Below are positions 11,287 through 23,800 of a stretch of DNA of 64,000 nucleotides, piece by piece; the first letter of the stretch is position 1; each line of letters opens with the position of its first letter. The stretch is from contig CM067565.1 in the NCBI GenBank assembly GCA_034336665.1, positions 84,880,858-84,944,857 of the forward strand. Reading direction: 5' to 3'. The stretch comes from Luscinia megarhynchos (Eukaryota; Chordata; Aves; Passeriformes; Turdidae). Below the pieces are notes generated by a model, which was given only the letters and a program-made list of their open reading frames with translations, was not told where the DNA came from and did not search any database. The position numbers and the translations under genes were made by a program.

Positions 11287-14200
11287 CCAGTAGACGGCCG
11301 GGCTTCGGCAGCAGCGAGCGCGATGGAGAGAAGGCATCACACCGAAATACACGCGCCCCACACTCCCAAGCTGTGGGGTGGTCTATTGAGAGCAAGAGCT
11401 GATCAAAACGGGCCCAGCTGAACCTGGGGGAGACCTGGCACGGAGGAGCTTGCCTATCTGATACCTGGCAAAGCATCCAAAAGCCTTAACCAAAAATGAT
11501 TTAATTAGTTTCTGTTTAGTGTTACTTTCCCTCCCTTATTCCCCATGCCCTCCCCACGACCCCAGCCTGCCTGGGGTTGGTAGAGTAATTTTAGGGCTCT
11601 GTGTTTCTGACCAGATCTCGTCTACTGTCACATGTGACAGAGCCCAGTGAGTGGAAGGCTCCAACCCACAGATAGCCAAGAAAATCTAAGATTTCCTTGC
11701 TGCTCATGCAGTTTTCTCAGACTGTTTGTCAAAAGTTATTGGTGGCTATTTTTTAAATGGAAGGAGTAGTGAGAAAATAGCTTTGCAGCATATTGGGCTA
11801 GCAGATTGTTCAGACGCTGTACAGGGACAATAAAGCCTTTAGGATCCTTTGATTGACATATATAATGAATGTAGCTGTCAAACTTTTGTGCAGCAATTTT
11901 ATTTTGTATTGGCAAGCTATTTCACTGCCCAGGGTTTGCATAAAAGGAATAATTCACATTGTTGTGGTGCTGCTGTTTATAGAGCCTAGAGGACAGTGGC
12001 ATCAGTACAATATAAATATTCAAATTTCTTTTGAAAAACATAATTCTGTATGCAACCTATACTACGTGCACATCTTCATAGAGGGAGAAAGGCATTGTTC
12101 TGCAGAGAGAAGGGGGCCTGGAGCTGCTGGGAGCTGTTCATTCACTGATTCATTATGGTGCCTTTGAAAAGGCACTTAGTCACTCTGCAGTTTAATGTTT
12201 CTCTCTGTGGAGCAGAGAACAAAACCCCAACACAAACTGCGATTGCTGTTATCAGTCAGAGTGGCAGAGGTCACAGAGCCAGCATGGGGTCAAGGGGCTG
12301 CTCTGAGAGCCCTTGTGTGCACAAAGCCCAGGACAGCTGTGCTCTTCTGAAACAGCTTCTTTCTCCTACCAAAGCAGTGGCAGGGTCAGCTTAGGGCTAC
12401 CTAAGACAGCCTTGCTTCTTACCCACTACCTTTCTTTGGTTGTGAAAAATAACTTGCCAAGAAATCACTAGCCTCAGAGAAAATGGCCAGAAAAGCTACT
12501 GAGAGGGCAAAGCAAAACATAAAGGAGAGGAAGAAAAACAAATCTACATAAGCAAGGATGACTCTCACACTGCATTTGCTATGCAGTCAAGCCCACAAAT
12601 GGTGTATCTGAAGGTGGAAATACAAAGACACGTCCTGTTCCCTGGGGAAAGGTAAGCAACTTCTTAAATTATCTTTAGAGGCTATTATTAGCCTCACTCT
12701 AACACTGATGTACCATGTGCCCAAAGCCACAACATGCACACATGGTATCCATAAAAAGAGATATTCACAGCTCTGCAGTTCCTAGAAGTGCTGGGCCCAT
12801 GCTCTGGTACCAGTATCATTAAAAAAAAAGTCTGAGTAGTAAGTGAGGGCATGAAAAGAATATGCACAGCAAGAACTTGGAAAGAGCATGAAAATCCAGC
12901 TTGGGGTGTGGAGGTCAATGGGCACACAATTTTTTAAGAGTATAATAGGTTGGTTTGTTCAGTCATTCCTATATTAATTTTCAGTTCTAGAGAAAGAAGC
13001 TTTGTGTTTACCCCCAAAATAATAGTATTGTCTGAGGCAAAGCCAACTTGGTATGGTGTGCCAGAGCTTTTCCCAACCCATTTATGTAATAAAGCATCTT
13101 ATCCAACCTCTTCCATTCCTGGAACTTGGCTCCTAAAATACAGAGAAAGGAGACAGGGCACAGGGCAAATCAGAAGAGCCTTCTCTTTGGAGTCTTGCCC
13201 TCATTCACATCACAGCCCTGTAAGGCTTTAACACAAAAGATAGAACTATATGGTGGAACATCTGTGGGGGGACACTCTTGTCTGGCACAGAGAGGTTCTG
13301 CAGATTGACTTCCAAGGTGGAAAAAGGGTACCAAGTTGGCAATACAAGTTACTTCAGGTCAAACTCTGATACATAACTATAGATTCCATATATAGATCCA
13401 GTCTTAAGCCCAGGAGCAATACAGGTTGGGAGAAAGGAGCCTGGGTGATTTAAACTCATATTCAAGCAGTTCAAGATAGCTGAAAGCAGCACTGGTGCCT
13501 CTGGTTTTCTGTGTTCATTACTTAAGGTGAACATACAAAACTCTGTCTAGGAGACAAAGGATGTTCCTCACTGGCTTCAAGCTGGCAGTTTCCTAAAAGC
13601 AGCACTTGTTGGTTTCCTGTGTTTGCTGACCAGCAGTGCCACCTCCCCTCCCTTCTGCCATGGTGCTCAGCCTTCCCAGTGTCAACAAAATGGCATGTTA
13701 CTCTACTTTGCCAAACTTCAGCACTGAGAATTTAATTCCAAACAGTTCTAGCCAGTTCTGCTCTAGCCAAACAATTCAGCCATTTCCAGGAATATTATTA
13801 AAGGAAAAATATACTGCTTGGCACATGTTAAATAAATCCAGGCAACATTTTATATGAGGATCTCTAGCTTCAGAAGGGAAATTTTGAAATTTGGCAGGGA
13901 GGTGACCTTTGTGGTAGAAACATGTCCATCCCTATTAAAACCTACCTAAATTTGGCCAGATTACAGAGCAAGAAAATACTGCAGTTAAGGACCCAGTAAA
14001 GACTTTTGAGATTTGCAATTACTTGCAGTTTCTGCTGTGGGCAAGAGGTCCCTATCTCCTGCAGAGCTGCAGCTTGTGCTTACCCATTACCTTGGCCAGT
14101 TGTGCCTGCACAGGTCCTCCATGGCTGGATGACAAAATTACAGAGCCAAGGGTGAGTGGAGAGACCAGCATTCCATCTGACATTTCCATCTATTCCCATA

Positions 14201-15324
14201 TTTTTCTGATACAAGACAGCCCAATCTGCTACACAGCCCAGGTTCAACATCAGTATCACGAGTGCTGAGCAGGCACTGCAGAAAACAAACTGCAACTTAA
14301 AAAAATAAATCAGGGCAATTACAATACATAGATGCACAGCTGGAAGAATTAATGTCAAGCAGACAATGGCATTGCAGACATCCCCTAATAATGAAGGCTT
14401 GAATGTGCTGTCTCGGTAACACTCTCTGAATGACGTTTGTGTACAGTATAAGGAGAGTTTCTGAAAGAAATATAAGTATAAGCCATGGTTCTGCAAAACT
14501 TCACAAACCCAAGCCCTTGCATTCACGTGCCATCTCACTGACTTTGCTGTAAAATCAAGGCCATTCATGTTAAAAGCACAGACAAGAACATCTGCTCAAG
14601 TGGATGCGTTTTAACGGTGTTAGTTAATTATCCAGACAATTGTTCTTATATCATGGAAATGCAGTTTGAACACGGGCAGATAAATGCTCTCGCATTAAAT
14701 AGGGAAAAATCAGTACTTGCTGTTGTATCTCTGGCAAGAATAGGAGTGAGGTGAGTAGGTGGGCTGCAGGCTCCCATTCATCTCTTACAAATAGGGGTTA
14801 GAAGGATTTACAGATTTACAATAAAAGCACTCACCTGATTGATACTTGCAACATTTCAGTAATCCTCCAGTCTTGGCTCATGGGAAAAGAACAAAGCCAA
14901 CCAACCTCCACCTAGACCATGCAATTCCTTCAAGGATTTACAGCCCAGCACATCAAGGAAACAATTTCAAGACAAGGAAAGAGATCTATGGAGGAAACAC
15001 TTAAAGCAGCCATTAGAAGAAAAAGGTTCCACCTTTCACACAAGGATGTCTTCTCCCCAGTCTTCAGCACACTATGCAGTCCTTTTTGTGTATCCATGAG
15101 TGAGATCTCAGGACTCATGTCCATATATCAAGAACTAGCACTTTATCATCATCCTAGAGAAAGATTTCAGTTCATGAAGTGCTGCTAGGAGAAGGATTAT
15201 AATTCCTCTCACCAAAAGACTTGACAGGCTATGAAGGAAGAGTACAAGGAAAAGTTAACTTCTTTGTTCAGGATATGTACACCATCCCCTTTCCTCACCC
15301 ATACAGCAGAAGCGGCACAGAACT

Positions 15325-15412
15325 CATATACATATATGGAAGTACTATATCTATATATAGATTATATATTTCAGTACATATATATATGTAAATAGATACA
15401 GATCTATATATT
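15325..15412. repeat. TA-rich imperfect microsatellite
   Basis: Alternating TA and ATAT motifs, including TACATATATATATG, fill about 90 bp with interruptions. It is low-complexity DNA with no coding potential. Confidence 0.8.
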
Positions 15413-18400
15413 GTTAAATACATACTTCAGGTCTGGTTAAAGCAAGATGCAGAGCGGAGGGAGTCTGTGGGGCTTTTGTTCCATGGGAGAAGAAAACCAT
15501 ACGTCCTGCAGAAGGCAAAGTGTCCATGCAGACTGCAAAAGGCACTCAACAAACAATTTTTGTTTGTCACTCAAGTGCTTGGTTAATGATTAATCCTGAA
15601 GAACCAGGCAAGGAAGAAATGAGCTTGTCCTCTATAAGTACGCTAGCTGCATTAAGAAGAACTCAATGTGAAGCCAGTGCAAGAGAGAAACTTCCCACCT
15701 GCAGTGCTGCAGGATGCTCTTCCCAGGAGCATGAACCAGGATTATGCAACACAACAGGTATGGCTGGAACAGGTATGGGCCAGCCTAGCCACACATGGAC
15801 CTGGTGTTATATTTTTCATTAGCAAAACCCAGATCCTTTACATAGTAATTGCCTCCCAAATGAGGAAATTGCAACATTAAAAGCATTTGGGTGACTTCCT
15901 GATGGGTGACTGCAGAGCCATAGGCTCATCTCACCTCTTCCACACACCCAGGCTTGGAGTGCCTGCAAAATCCATTTTTCCTCTTATGCGTCTGTATGAT
16001 TAAGGCAGCACGGCTATAGCCATTTTGCAGGGGATTACAGGAAAATTACACGCTTGATGTTTACATGTTTTTGCCCATGAGACAACTTTGATATGCTTTG
16101 TGAAACACATGCTGTCACAGAAATCTGAGGAGGAAAACCACATCACCAAGAACAATAAAATATTGTTCTGTTTGGAACTATTTTGCCAAGAATGTTTTAA
16201 TGGGAAGAGGATTTGGTAGATATTTTTAAATGTTGGCAGCAGTTTTGCTAGACAAAATCTCATTATATCATTAACTGGATAGATTGCTAATCTGCGAAAA
16301 CCCATCATTTGAGACCCAACAAATACCATTCTAATGTCAGAGAAATCTTTTTACTTCCATGTGCAGCTTTGAAGACTGTGATACAAGGTCAAGCCATTTG
16401 TGAGTGTAAAGTCTCCCCATTACCTAATTTTTCCAGGTGCCATTTGGTGCCATTTGGCAGTTTGAAGGACAACTTGAATTATTACAATGCTTCAATGAAG
16501 GACTGCACAGAGTGACCATGTTTTTCTTCCCTTCTATGAGTTGCATAAGTAGATAAATGTTTCTGTGTTCAGTTACTAAAATTCAGATTCCCTCTGCCTG
16601 TAGCCTCCTTCAAGAATGTCACTGTTTTGCTTGAGAAACCACATCCTGCTCTGCATCCTACGTGGATTCATTCTGTGAATGGAGAGACATCAAGCTGAGC
16701 AACCTTTCAGGACTGTTGATAATCTCTTCAGAGTCTACAGTAAACATTTCTTTACAGGCTGGACCACATCTGATGAAATATATAATTTCACACCAACCAG
16801 GCAAGTATATGGGCCTGGCTTTTTAACCAATGCAGAAGCAAGGGTGGACTTATAGGCCAAATATAATTTTTCCCAGAGAATGCTGAGTGTATCTTTTTCC
16901 CACTCAGAGTTATTGTTCCATGTTTTCCCAGGATTTCAGAGTGTGTCCAGCAGTGGCTGGAACCCCTATGTAGTAAATCCACTCAGGCTTACCAGGAAAC
17001 TGGGAATCCAGGATACATATATTCTATAGTCCATGTAACCTGCTACTGCTAAGGGTATTACAAAAATTTGGAAAGTCTTACTCCAGATATTGCTCACAGC
17101 TGCACAGTGGATTTGCCCAAGCGTGATCCTGCTGAAAAACTATCCTACCAAAGCATCAGATAACCCACACAGCACCTCAGCCACATTCCCATCTTAGGCA
17201 AGGGAGATTTGAGATTTCTTGGACAAAGTCCTGTATTTGCAAGTTCAAATACATGCTACAGGCAGCAGTAGCACTACAGAGTGCATTTTCAGACCAAGCT
17301 CCTTGAGATACCTTCAAAAGGCTCTCTCCCCACCTTCTGCCTGCCTCAGCACACAAGGAAATCAAACCCAAGTGCCTGATTTCTCAGTGTGGCCAGCTGG
17401 TTTGCACAGACCCAGTGCTTTGCCACCACACACCTCTCAGAGCAGAGCACGAGCAGCTGGCCTCCAGCAAAGCTGACACAGACAGATCCCCCGAGTCTCA
17501 CCATGCTTCATTAGAGGATGTCTCATGGCTGCTTTGACTTGAAGATGACCTTCACCCCACCTGCAGTAGAGACCAGCAGTAGGCTGGGGGCCCAGGCTCA
17601 GGGCCAAAGCCTGTGCAAACATCTGCTGGGAATCAGCCAAATGGCCTTCAGCTACAGAAAAGAACTCTGACTTTGAAATCTGCCCTAGAGATCAGTAGTG
17701 GAGGGTGCCTTCGATGCACAGGCTGAGGCATCACGTCACGAGCAGCCTCAGCTCGAACATGCCTATTTATGGTGGCAAGCTAAAGGTGCTATGAGTCAGG
17801 TGCCTGAACAGGGATCTCTAATTATACCTTCCAGCTACATGTAATATGTAAATATGCTATGTGGGCAGGAAATGTATGAAATAGGAAGGCATTTATTATA
17901 ATTATTTTAAACGAGTTTTAAAAATATTTAAGTATTTGAACTTTATTTACAGCATGGCAAAAGCTGCTGTGAAGAGAGCTGGAAGTGAATAAACTTCTTA
18001 CCCACAGCTCTCTTAGGGGCCACTCAGCAAGATGAAGTGGATGTCACTTTTCTGCCTCAGTTTCTTTATTTTTTACAGCCACACCAGGCCATATTGAGCT
18101 ATTTAATAAACTGATCTGAGTTTTGCAGATGGAAAGGAATTTATAGAGGCTGTATGATTTATAAAAATGTAATACAAGAGCATTTGAACTGTGGCTTCTT
18201 CTGACAAGGTGAACAAATTCCTGAGTTTCTTGGTTGATTATTATATCAAATTAACCTACTAGGAAAAATGCTGAAGTAACAGCAACAAGAAGCAGAGCAA
18301 AGAAGCACAAGGGGGTGAGCAGCAGTGGTGGGAAGGCTCCCCAGGCTAGCGTGTGCCCTCAGGAGAAGGTCCAGGATGACACTGGTGACAAACACAGAGG

Positions 18401-20761
18401 CCCACAAGCTTTTGTCTGCTATGCTCTTGGATGAGATCACCATATATGCCCATCCCTGGCCAAGCTGCTGCCCCTTGGGGACAACGTGCTCCTCTGGTCC
18501 CAGCTCTGACATGGGAGCCTGCAATGTAGGATATGCCTATGCAAACTCCAGGAAAACCATCTAAAATGGCCACAAACATAGCTGCCTGACCAGAGGGAGA
18601 CTTCCCAATAACAGAGCAGAAGATACTCAGCAGTATTTTAGAATCATCTCTGTAAGAGTGGTTTGAACCTAAGGGATGGGTTTGGACAGTGACTCACGGT
18701 GCCCGCTGCACAGCTGCAGCAGGACTGCATGTACAATTACAGTTAAAGTCAGCCAGCTATAAAAATCCATTGCTTCAAAGTGGCATCTGAGAAACCACAA
18801 TTATTTCCCGTTCAAACTGTAGAAGAGAAATGTGGTGGTTTTTGGTACCAGCATGCAGCAGTGTTTGCAACAGCTGTACATGTTCAACTGAAAGGGAAAT
18901 GATGCATTTTGACAAATTTAGGTTCCAGTATTAAAAGTCTGTACTATAAAATTCATCAGCCTTGAATCATACGTGTTCTAGATGCGACTGTAAGACCTTC
19001 ACTGTCAGGACAGGCTTTTGGACCATCCTAAATGTCTATTTAGCAAGCCCTGATGTCATCTATCTCCTCCTTTCTAACTTAAAGGGGAAACAAAACTTAC
19101 TGATAGAATTACAATTTTCTAAAGAATAAAATTAATGCACAAAAGTTGGGAAGCAGGAAAAAAACAACTGTCGAAGTAAATTCCTAAATCAAGCCAAGAG
19201 AACCTTTGACAGCAACCATGGCTCAAGGCTCCCATGACATTGAGAGCAGTGGAGCAGAGTCTTGTGCTTGACTTGTTTCCTGACATGCATCTGGGACCTC
19301 CTTGGATGGGGCTGGCATGAAACCTTCATGGCAGGATGATCACTCGGAGGCTTACAGCGGATACACCACAGAGAAGAAACCGCCCCATACCTACTCTGTG
19401 GATCAGATGGACCTATCATCTCAGAGGAGGTATCAAGGGACAGGATTAAGAGTGAGGAACAATTGCATCTGATGCCCTTGGGCTAAGCTGCAGTGCTCCT
19501 TGTCTAGTGGGTAACTGCCTCGATAATTTGGGGTTTAGCAATTTTAAATAGTCAGTTAAACTAAGGTGTGGCAAGGAGGAGTAGTCTGAAATAACAGCTG
19601 TGTGTATGATGCTTTCCAGTATCCTCTGATAGCGAAATGATCTCTTTGGAGGGCTTACTACTTCTACCAGCCCAAAAAGCTGGCTAGATACAAACTGGCC
19701 CTTTTTTCCCCATCAAATTTGTCCAGATTTTACCCTGCTGGAATTACACAGCCAAACAAGCAAACTTGGAGCTTTTTGTTCCAAGGCACCAAGGGGGCGG
19801 TTCCGCAGAGTGTCATGGTGACTTTGCTGGAGCAATGAAGTCTGCACCCATTCTGCAGTCCCTAGTGCTTGGTAAAGTTCCTCAAAGAAGCTTGAGTGTT
19901 TCAGATTTGAGTTCTCTGAATTCAGAAAAACAGATGAAAACTGTTGACAGGATTTAGCTCATGTAGCCACCATAAGAGGGCCCATGGCAATCCTACACCA
20001 GCACTACATTTCTGCTTATCTCAACACTTAGCAGAGTATTTTTCCCTCTACTTCAAAGCATTCAGCCAATCTCTAAGAATATATTTTAGTTTCATCAGCC
20101 AGATTCTGCTCTTTAAGGTATCAAGCCTGGAGACAAATATAATTTTTATGTGATGAATTCAGTGTTTTCAGGCCTCTCTGGCTTCAGGAGAGACTTTAAA
20201 AGTCTGCAAATAATGCAGATTGGTTTAAATTTTTATTTTCTTAAAAAACCTCACAAATTTGAAAAACACACTATTGGGGATTTTTGTACTCAGAAGTAAC
20301 AAATGTTAGATCAGTCTGACTTCCTTCGTTATCATAAATAAAATTTAATGTAAATGTGATGCATATTCTGACCATTATCTCTAGCTCTGATAACAGAAAA
20401 GATTCTTTGATTAATGGACTTTTCTTTATGTTCTATAGCTCAGAACACTACAGTACTCTCACTAGTTTAAATGTGACTCTTTCCATGATAGACCTTTCAG
20501 GTGTTGCCATTAAGGGACATTACTGTTTCGCATAATAAATTGGTATAAATAGGAAATTCCAAAATGAGTAGTCCCATTATGAATGGGATCATGGGTATGT
20601 CCTAGTTTGCAGTGTAAAACACTAATGTCATAATGTATACTAATTTGTAATATTAAAAGAACCATTTCTACAGGTTTTCTACTATGTATCCATTTAACAG
20701 TTTCAGGCAAAGTAAATTCAATATAAATCTTAACTAAATAGATTTAGAAAGAAACAAATCT

Positions 20762-20801
20762 AAAAAAAAAAACCACCAAAAAACCAAAAACTCCAAACCA
20801 C
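20762..20801. repeat. A/C-rich low-complexity tract
   Basis: A run of A is followed by CCACC, CC and similar groups separated by A runs, about 40 bp in total. It has the same character and strand bias as the tracts at 8309 and 45677. Confidence 0.7.
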
Positions 20802-23800
20802 ACAGAAATCCCAATGACCAAGCATCATCATCAGAACAACAGGTCTGGTCTATTAAAATTCCAACAATCATGACAGGAAAGAAAAGGCAGTGAATTACTT
20901 ACAGTTTGTCTCCGTGCCAGCTTCAAACAAACAAACAAAAAATCCAAGTTAGTTTTTAAATAGGTCTACATTTTTAGTCACAATTATACACGAGCAACAG
21001 AGAAACACAGGACTTGTTCAAGTGACAACATGTGTAGGTGAATTACCACACTCACTGTGTGCGTTCACAAAGCCCATCTTAATCATCTCTGAGAAGCACA
21101 AGCAATTGCTGGCATCGTGATCAAAACTCTTTGGGGTGTGTCCTGGTACACCAAATATTGGGATATTTGTACAATGGACAGTTACCTGTGATGCCCCTGC
21201 AGCTGGTTTCACTCACTGGAAGTTGGCAAGCTGAACCTTTGACCATCTCAATATTGCCACAGCATGACTTGAGCATGAGGCCTTTGCCATGGCCATGTAG
21301 GACTGCTTTTGGCAAACGTGCTCCGGGATGACCACATGTCTCATCCTAAAGAAGTTTGACTGTAAACATGCGTGGAACACCTGGGAGCAGCAGGGAAGGC
21401 TGGCATGCTCTCCCCAGCTGGCTGCTGAGGACAAAGCGAGCTGAGTCAGCCCGCACACAACGGGATAATATGACAGAGGGTGAGCACACAGCAGTGTAAC
21501 AGGCCACCAAACAGCACTGGAGCCCAAGCCAGATGCAGTAAGCAAGGAATAAAGGAGACTCGAACTTTCTTTCCACAAATACACCACAAGAAATCTCTTA
21601 TTTGGAGCAGTGACCTAATGCCAACATGGAACAAAGCACAGCTGTGTTCCTGGAAGACCGTGGCCTTACAGAGAGGGTTCAGAGGAGCAGCTGTGGCCTC
21701 ACAGCCATGCTGTGGGACATTCTGAGGAAAGAGGTGAGCCTGCACTATCTGTGGCCACCTTCCCCATGTTGCAGCTTCCGTGCAATAACATTCAAACACA
21801 CAGCTCAAAAGCTGCAATAATTTGACAGGCTGGCTGAGTGGGGAGCTAGGGCTGGAGAGTGCATTCCACAAGTTATTCCATGAATGCTTCCCAGCCCCCA
21901 CCACACAGCAGTGCTGCCTAACCCAGTCCACTGTTTCTGAGTCTACCTACTCAAGTTCTCACAATTAATCAAAACAGCCCCTCACAACTTTCCATTGTAA
22001 ACTCATACTAATTTCTCCTCTCACATAACAGCATTTACTCATTGTAGAATAAACAATTGAATCAAGACAAAACACCTAAAGGATTAAAACCTGCAGCTTC
22101 AAATTCTGTATTTCTAGATCTACAAGCTCACCTACAGAAAATCACAGGTGACGTGCTGGTCCAGGTCTGGATCTCATACAGGAGGTATCCCAGCCCTTTT
22201 TATCCTGAGTTCCCATACCTGTTGACCTAAACAGGAGCTGGGATGCAATGATCCTGACAGATCACTTCCAGCTCAGCACTTCCAACTCAAATATATTCTC
22301 TGATTCCATCACACACATGCCAAGCACATCTTCTAACTTCCACCTAATGTCTCTGCTGACCAACAACTGCACAGTAAGTTCTGGGAGGGGACATGACAGA
22401 GATACAGATGCACAAGTAAGTTGTAGAAGGGAAAGACAACTTTGGAAGGTCATTCTGTATGTAAACACATTGTAAGAAAGTTTTAAATTTCTTTTGCATA
22501 TTTACTGATTAGCTCAAAAACCTTTATGTGAAGGCGCCTAAAGTCTTTCAGTCTTTTCCTCATCCATGCAAAGAGATTGTCTTGGCACAGAGAAACATCC
22601 TCCCAAAGTACAACTCCAATAAGCTTGAAATTTTTCAGATAATTAACCATAAAAAGTATACATGTTAAAGCACATATTCACTACACATGAGGTCACAACA
22701 TCATTTTTATGGAGCAACATCCATTTCCACAGACTCTTCACTTGGTAGACAACCCAGTTATCTGAATAAATGATGAGGTGAAGTATTTTGTAGTCCTTAG
22801 GAGAGAGGAGAGCAGGGCACTGTTCTGCTGAAAGCTCACCATTCCTGAAGCCCTCATATCAGCACACTCCTTGGTAAAGATGCAGCCACACTTTCAGGTA
22901 ACTGCTTCCGTCACTCAGTTCACCAGAGTAGTCCAAGCTTTGCTGAGTGGCATTTTAATCACATTTAATGCATTCATCCTTTCATTATAGGTGATGTTAC
23001 AACCAGCTATTTGGTTCCACAGCCTTTAGATAAAAGGGCTGAGACCTGGACTTACATTTTGGAAGGTGGTCCCCAAAAATTTCATGCTGTTCAAACTGAA
23101 AACCAGAAGGTTCCTCAATCTCCAAGATAACATTAGATGATTCAGGTATGTGCATCGGCAGCTTTGGGAAAAACTGTAATTAGCACAAGCAAAACTCAGA
23201 TAAAACGGTAAAGCAAGTGCAAAAGGCAATTTTATCAAGAGAGGCAGTGCAGGGAGGGCCAGCTAGAAGGGCATGCATTGCTCACCCTTGTCATCAATTT
23301 GACAGCCAGCAGAACGGTTACTATGCAGCCATCTGCGCCTCATAGATGTCTAATCCAGTTTAAATATTCGCTAAGGGAAGAGGCTTTAAAATAACATATA
23401 GAAATGAAAATTAAAAGAGAATGAAAGGAAACGTTTCTAAATCCAGCAGGTTTCTAACCATTGCAGGATGGACGAGAAAAACAGTGAGCAGCAAAGATGG
23501 CCACAAACAAACTTTTCACTAAGAAGCTCAGACATCAAACAGTGTGCCAGAAGGAAAGAGAAGAACATGTCCCTGCAGAGAAGTGATGACTAAACTTGAA
23601 GGAGAGAATCTAATTACTTGGCTTAAGTATTCATCGCTGCTGTTAATTAGGGTATCTCCCAACAGAAAAGCAGTGTCATGATTTAACACTGAGGACCATA
23701 TGACTAAGGGCAATGAATAAGCTTTGAGTGGAGATGCTGATTTAAAAAACTACGAGCAAGTCTGAAGCATAGTGTTGATCAGTGTCTACTTGATGGTTAC

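Larger units (their letters stand above)
10790..11340. promoter_or_regulatory. Orphan GC-rich CpG island
   Basis: About 550 bp of very GC-rich, CpG-dense sequence stands alone in AT-richer DNA, more than 20 kb beyond the SOCS5 coding exon and about 50 kb from its promoter. It comprises the GC-rich 5' end of a CR1, an 11-bp minisatellite, then a non-repetitive GC-rich part with a 53-bp duplication. It could be an unannotated promoter or noncoding-RNA start, or only a by-product of GC-rich repeat expansion. The long open frames across it on both strands follow from the stop-poor repeat and are not credible genes. Confidence 0.6.

Noticed and set aside
10744..11402. Open frames of 87-151 codons on both strands with Gly/Arg/Glu or Pro/Leu/Ser repeats
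   Set aside because: They are translations of the 11-bp minisatellite and its GC-rich flank; the same 11-residue repeat arises in every frame.
14080..14568. 162-codon minus-strand frame
   Set aside because: It resembles no known family, has no splice or promoter context, and one frame of this length is not surprising in 64 kb searched six ways.
21213..21931. Two overlapping minus-strand frames of 124 and 161 codons
   Set aside because: They are in different phases over the same DNA, rich in Cys and Leu without a recognisable motif, and no family match comes to mind.
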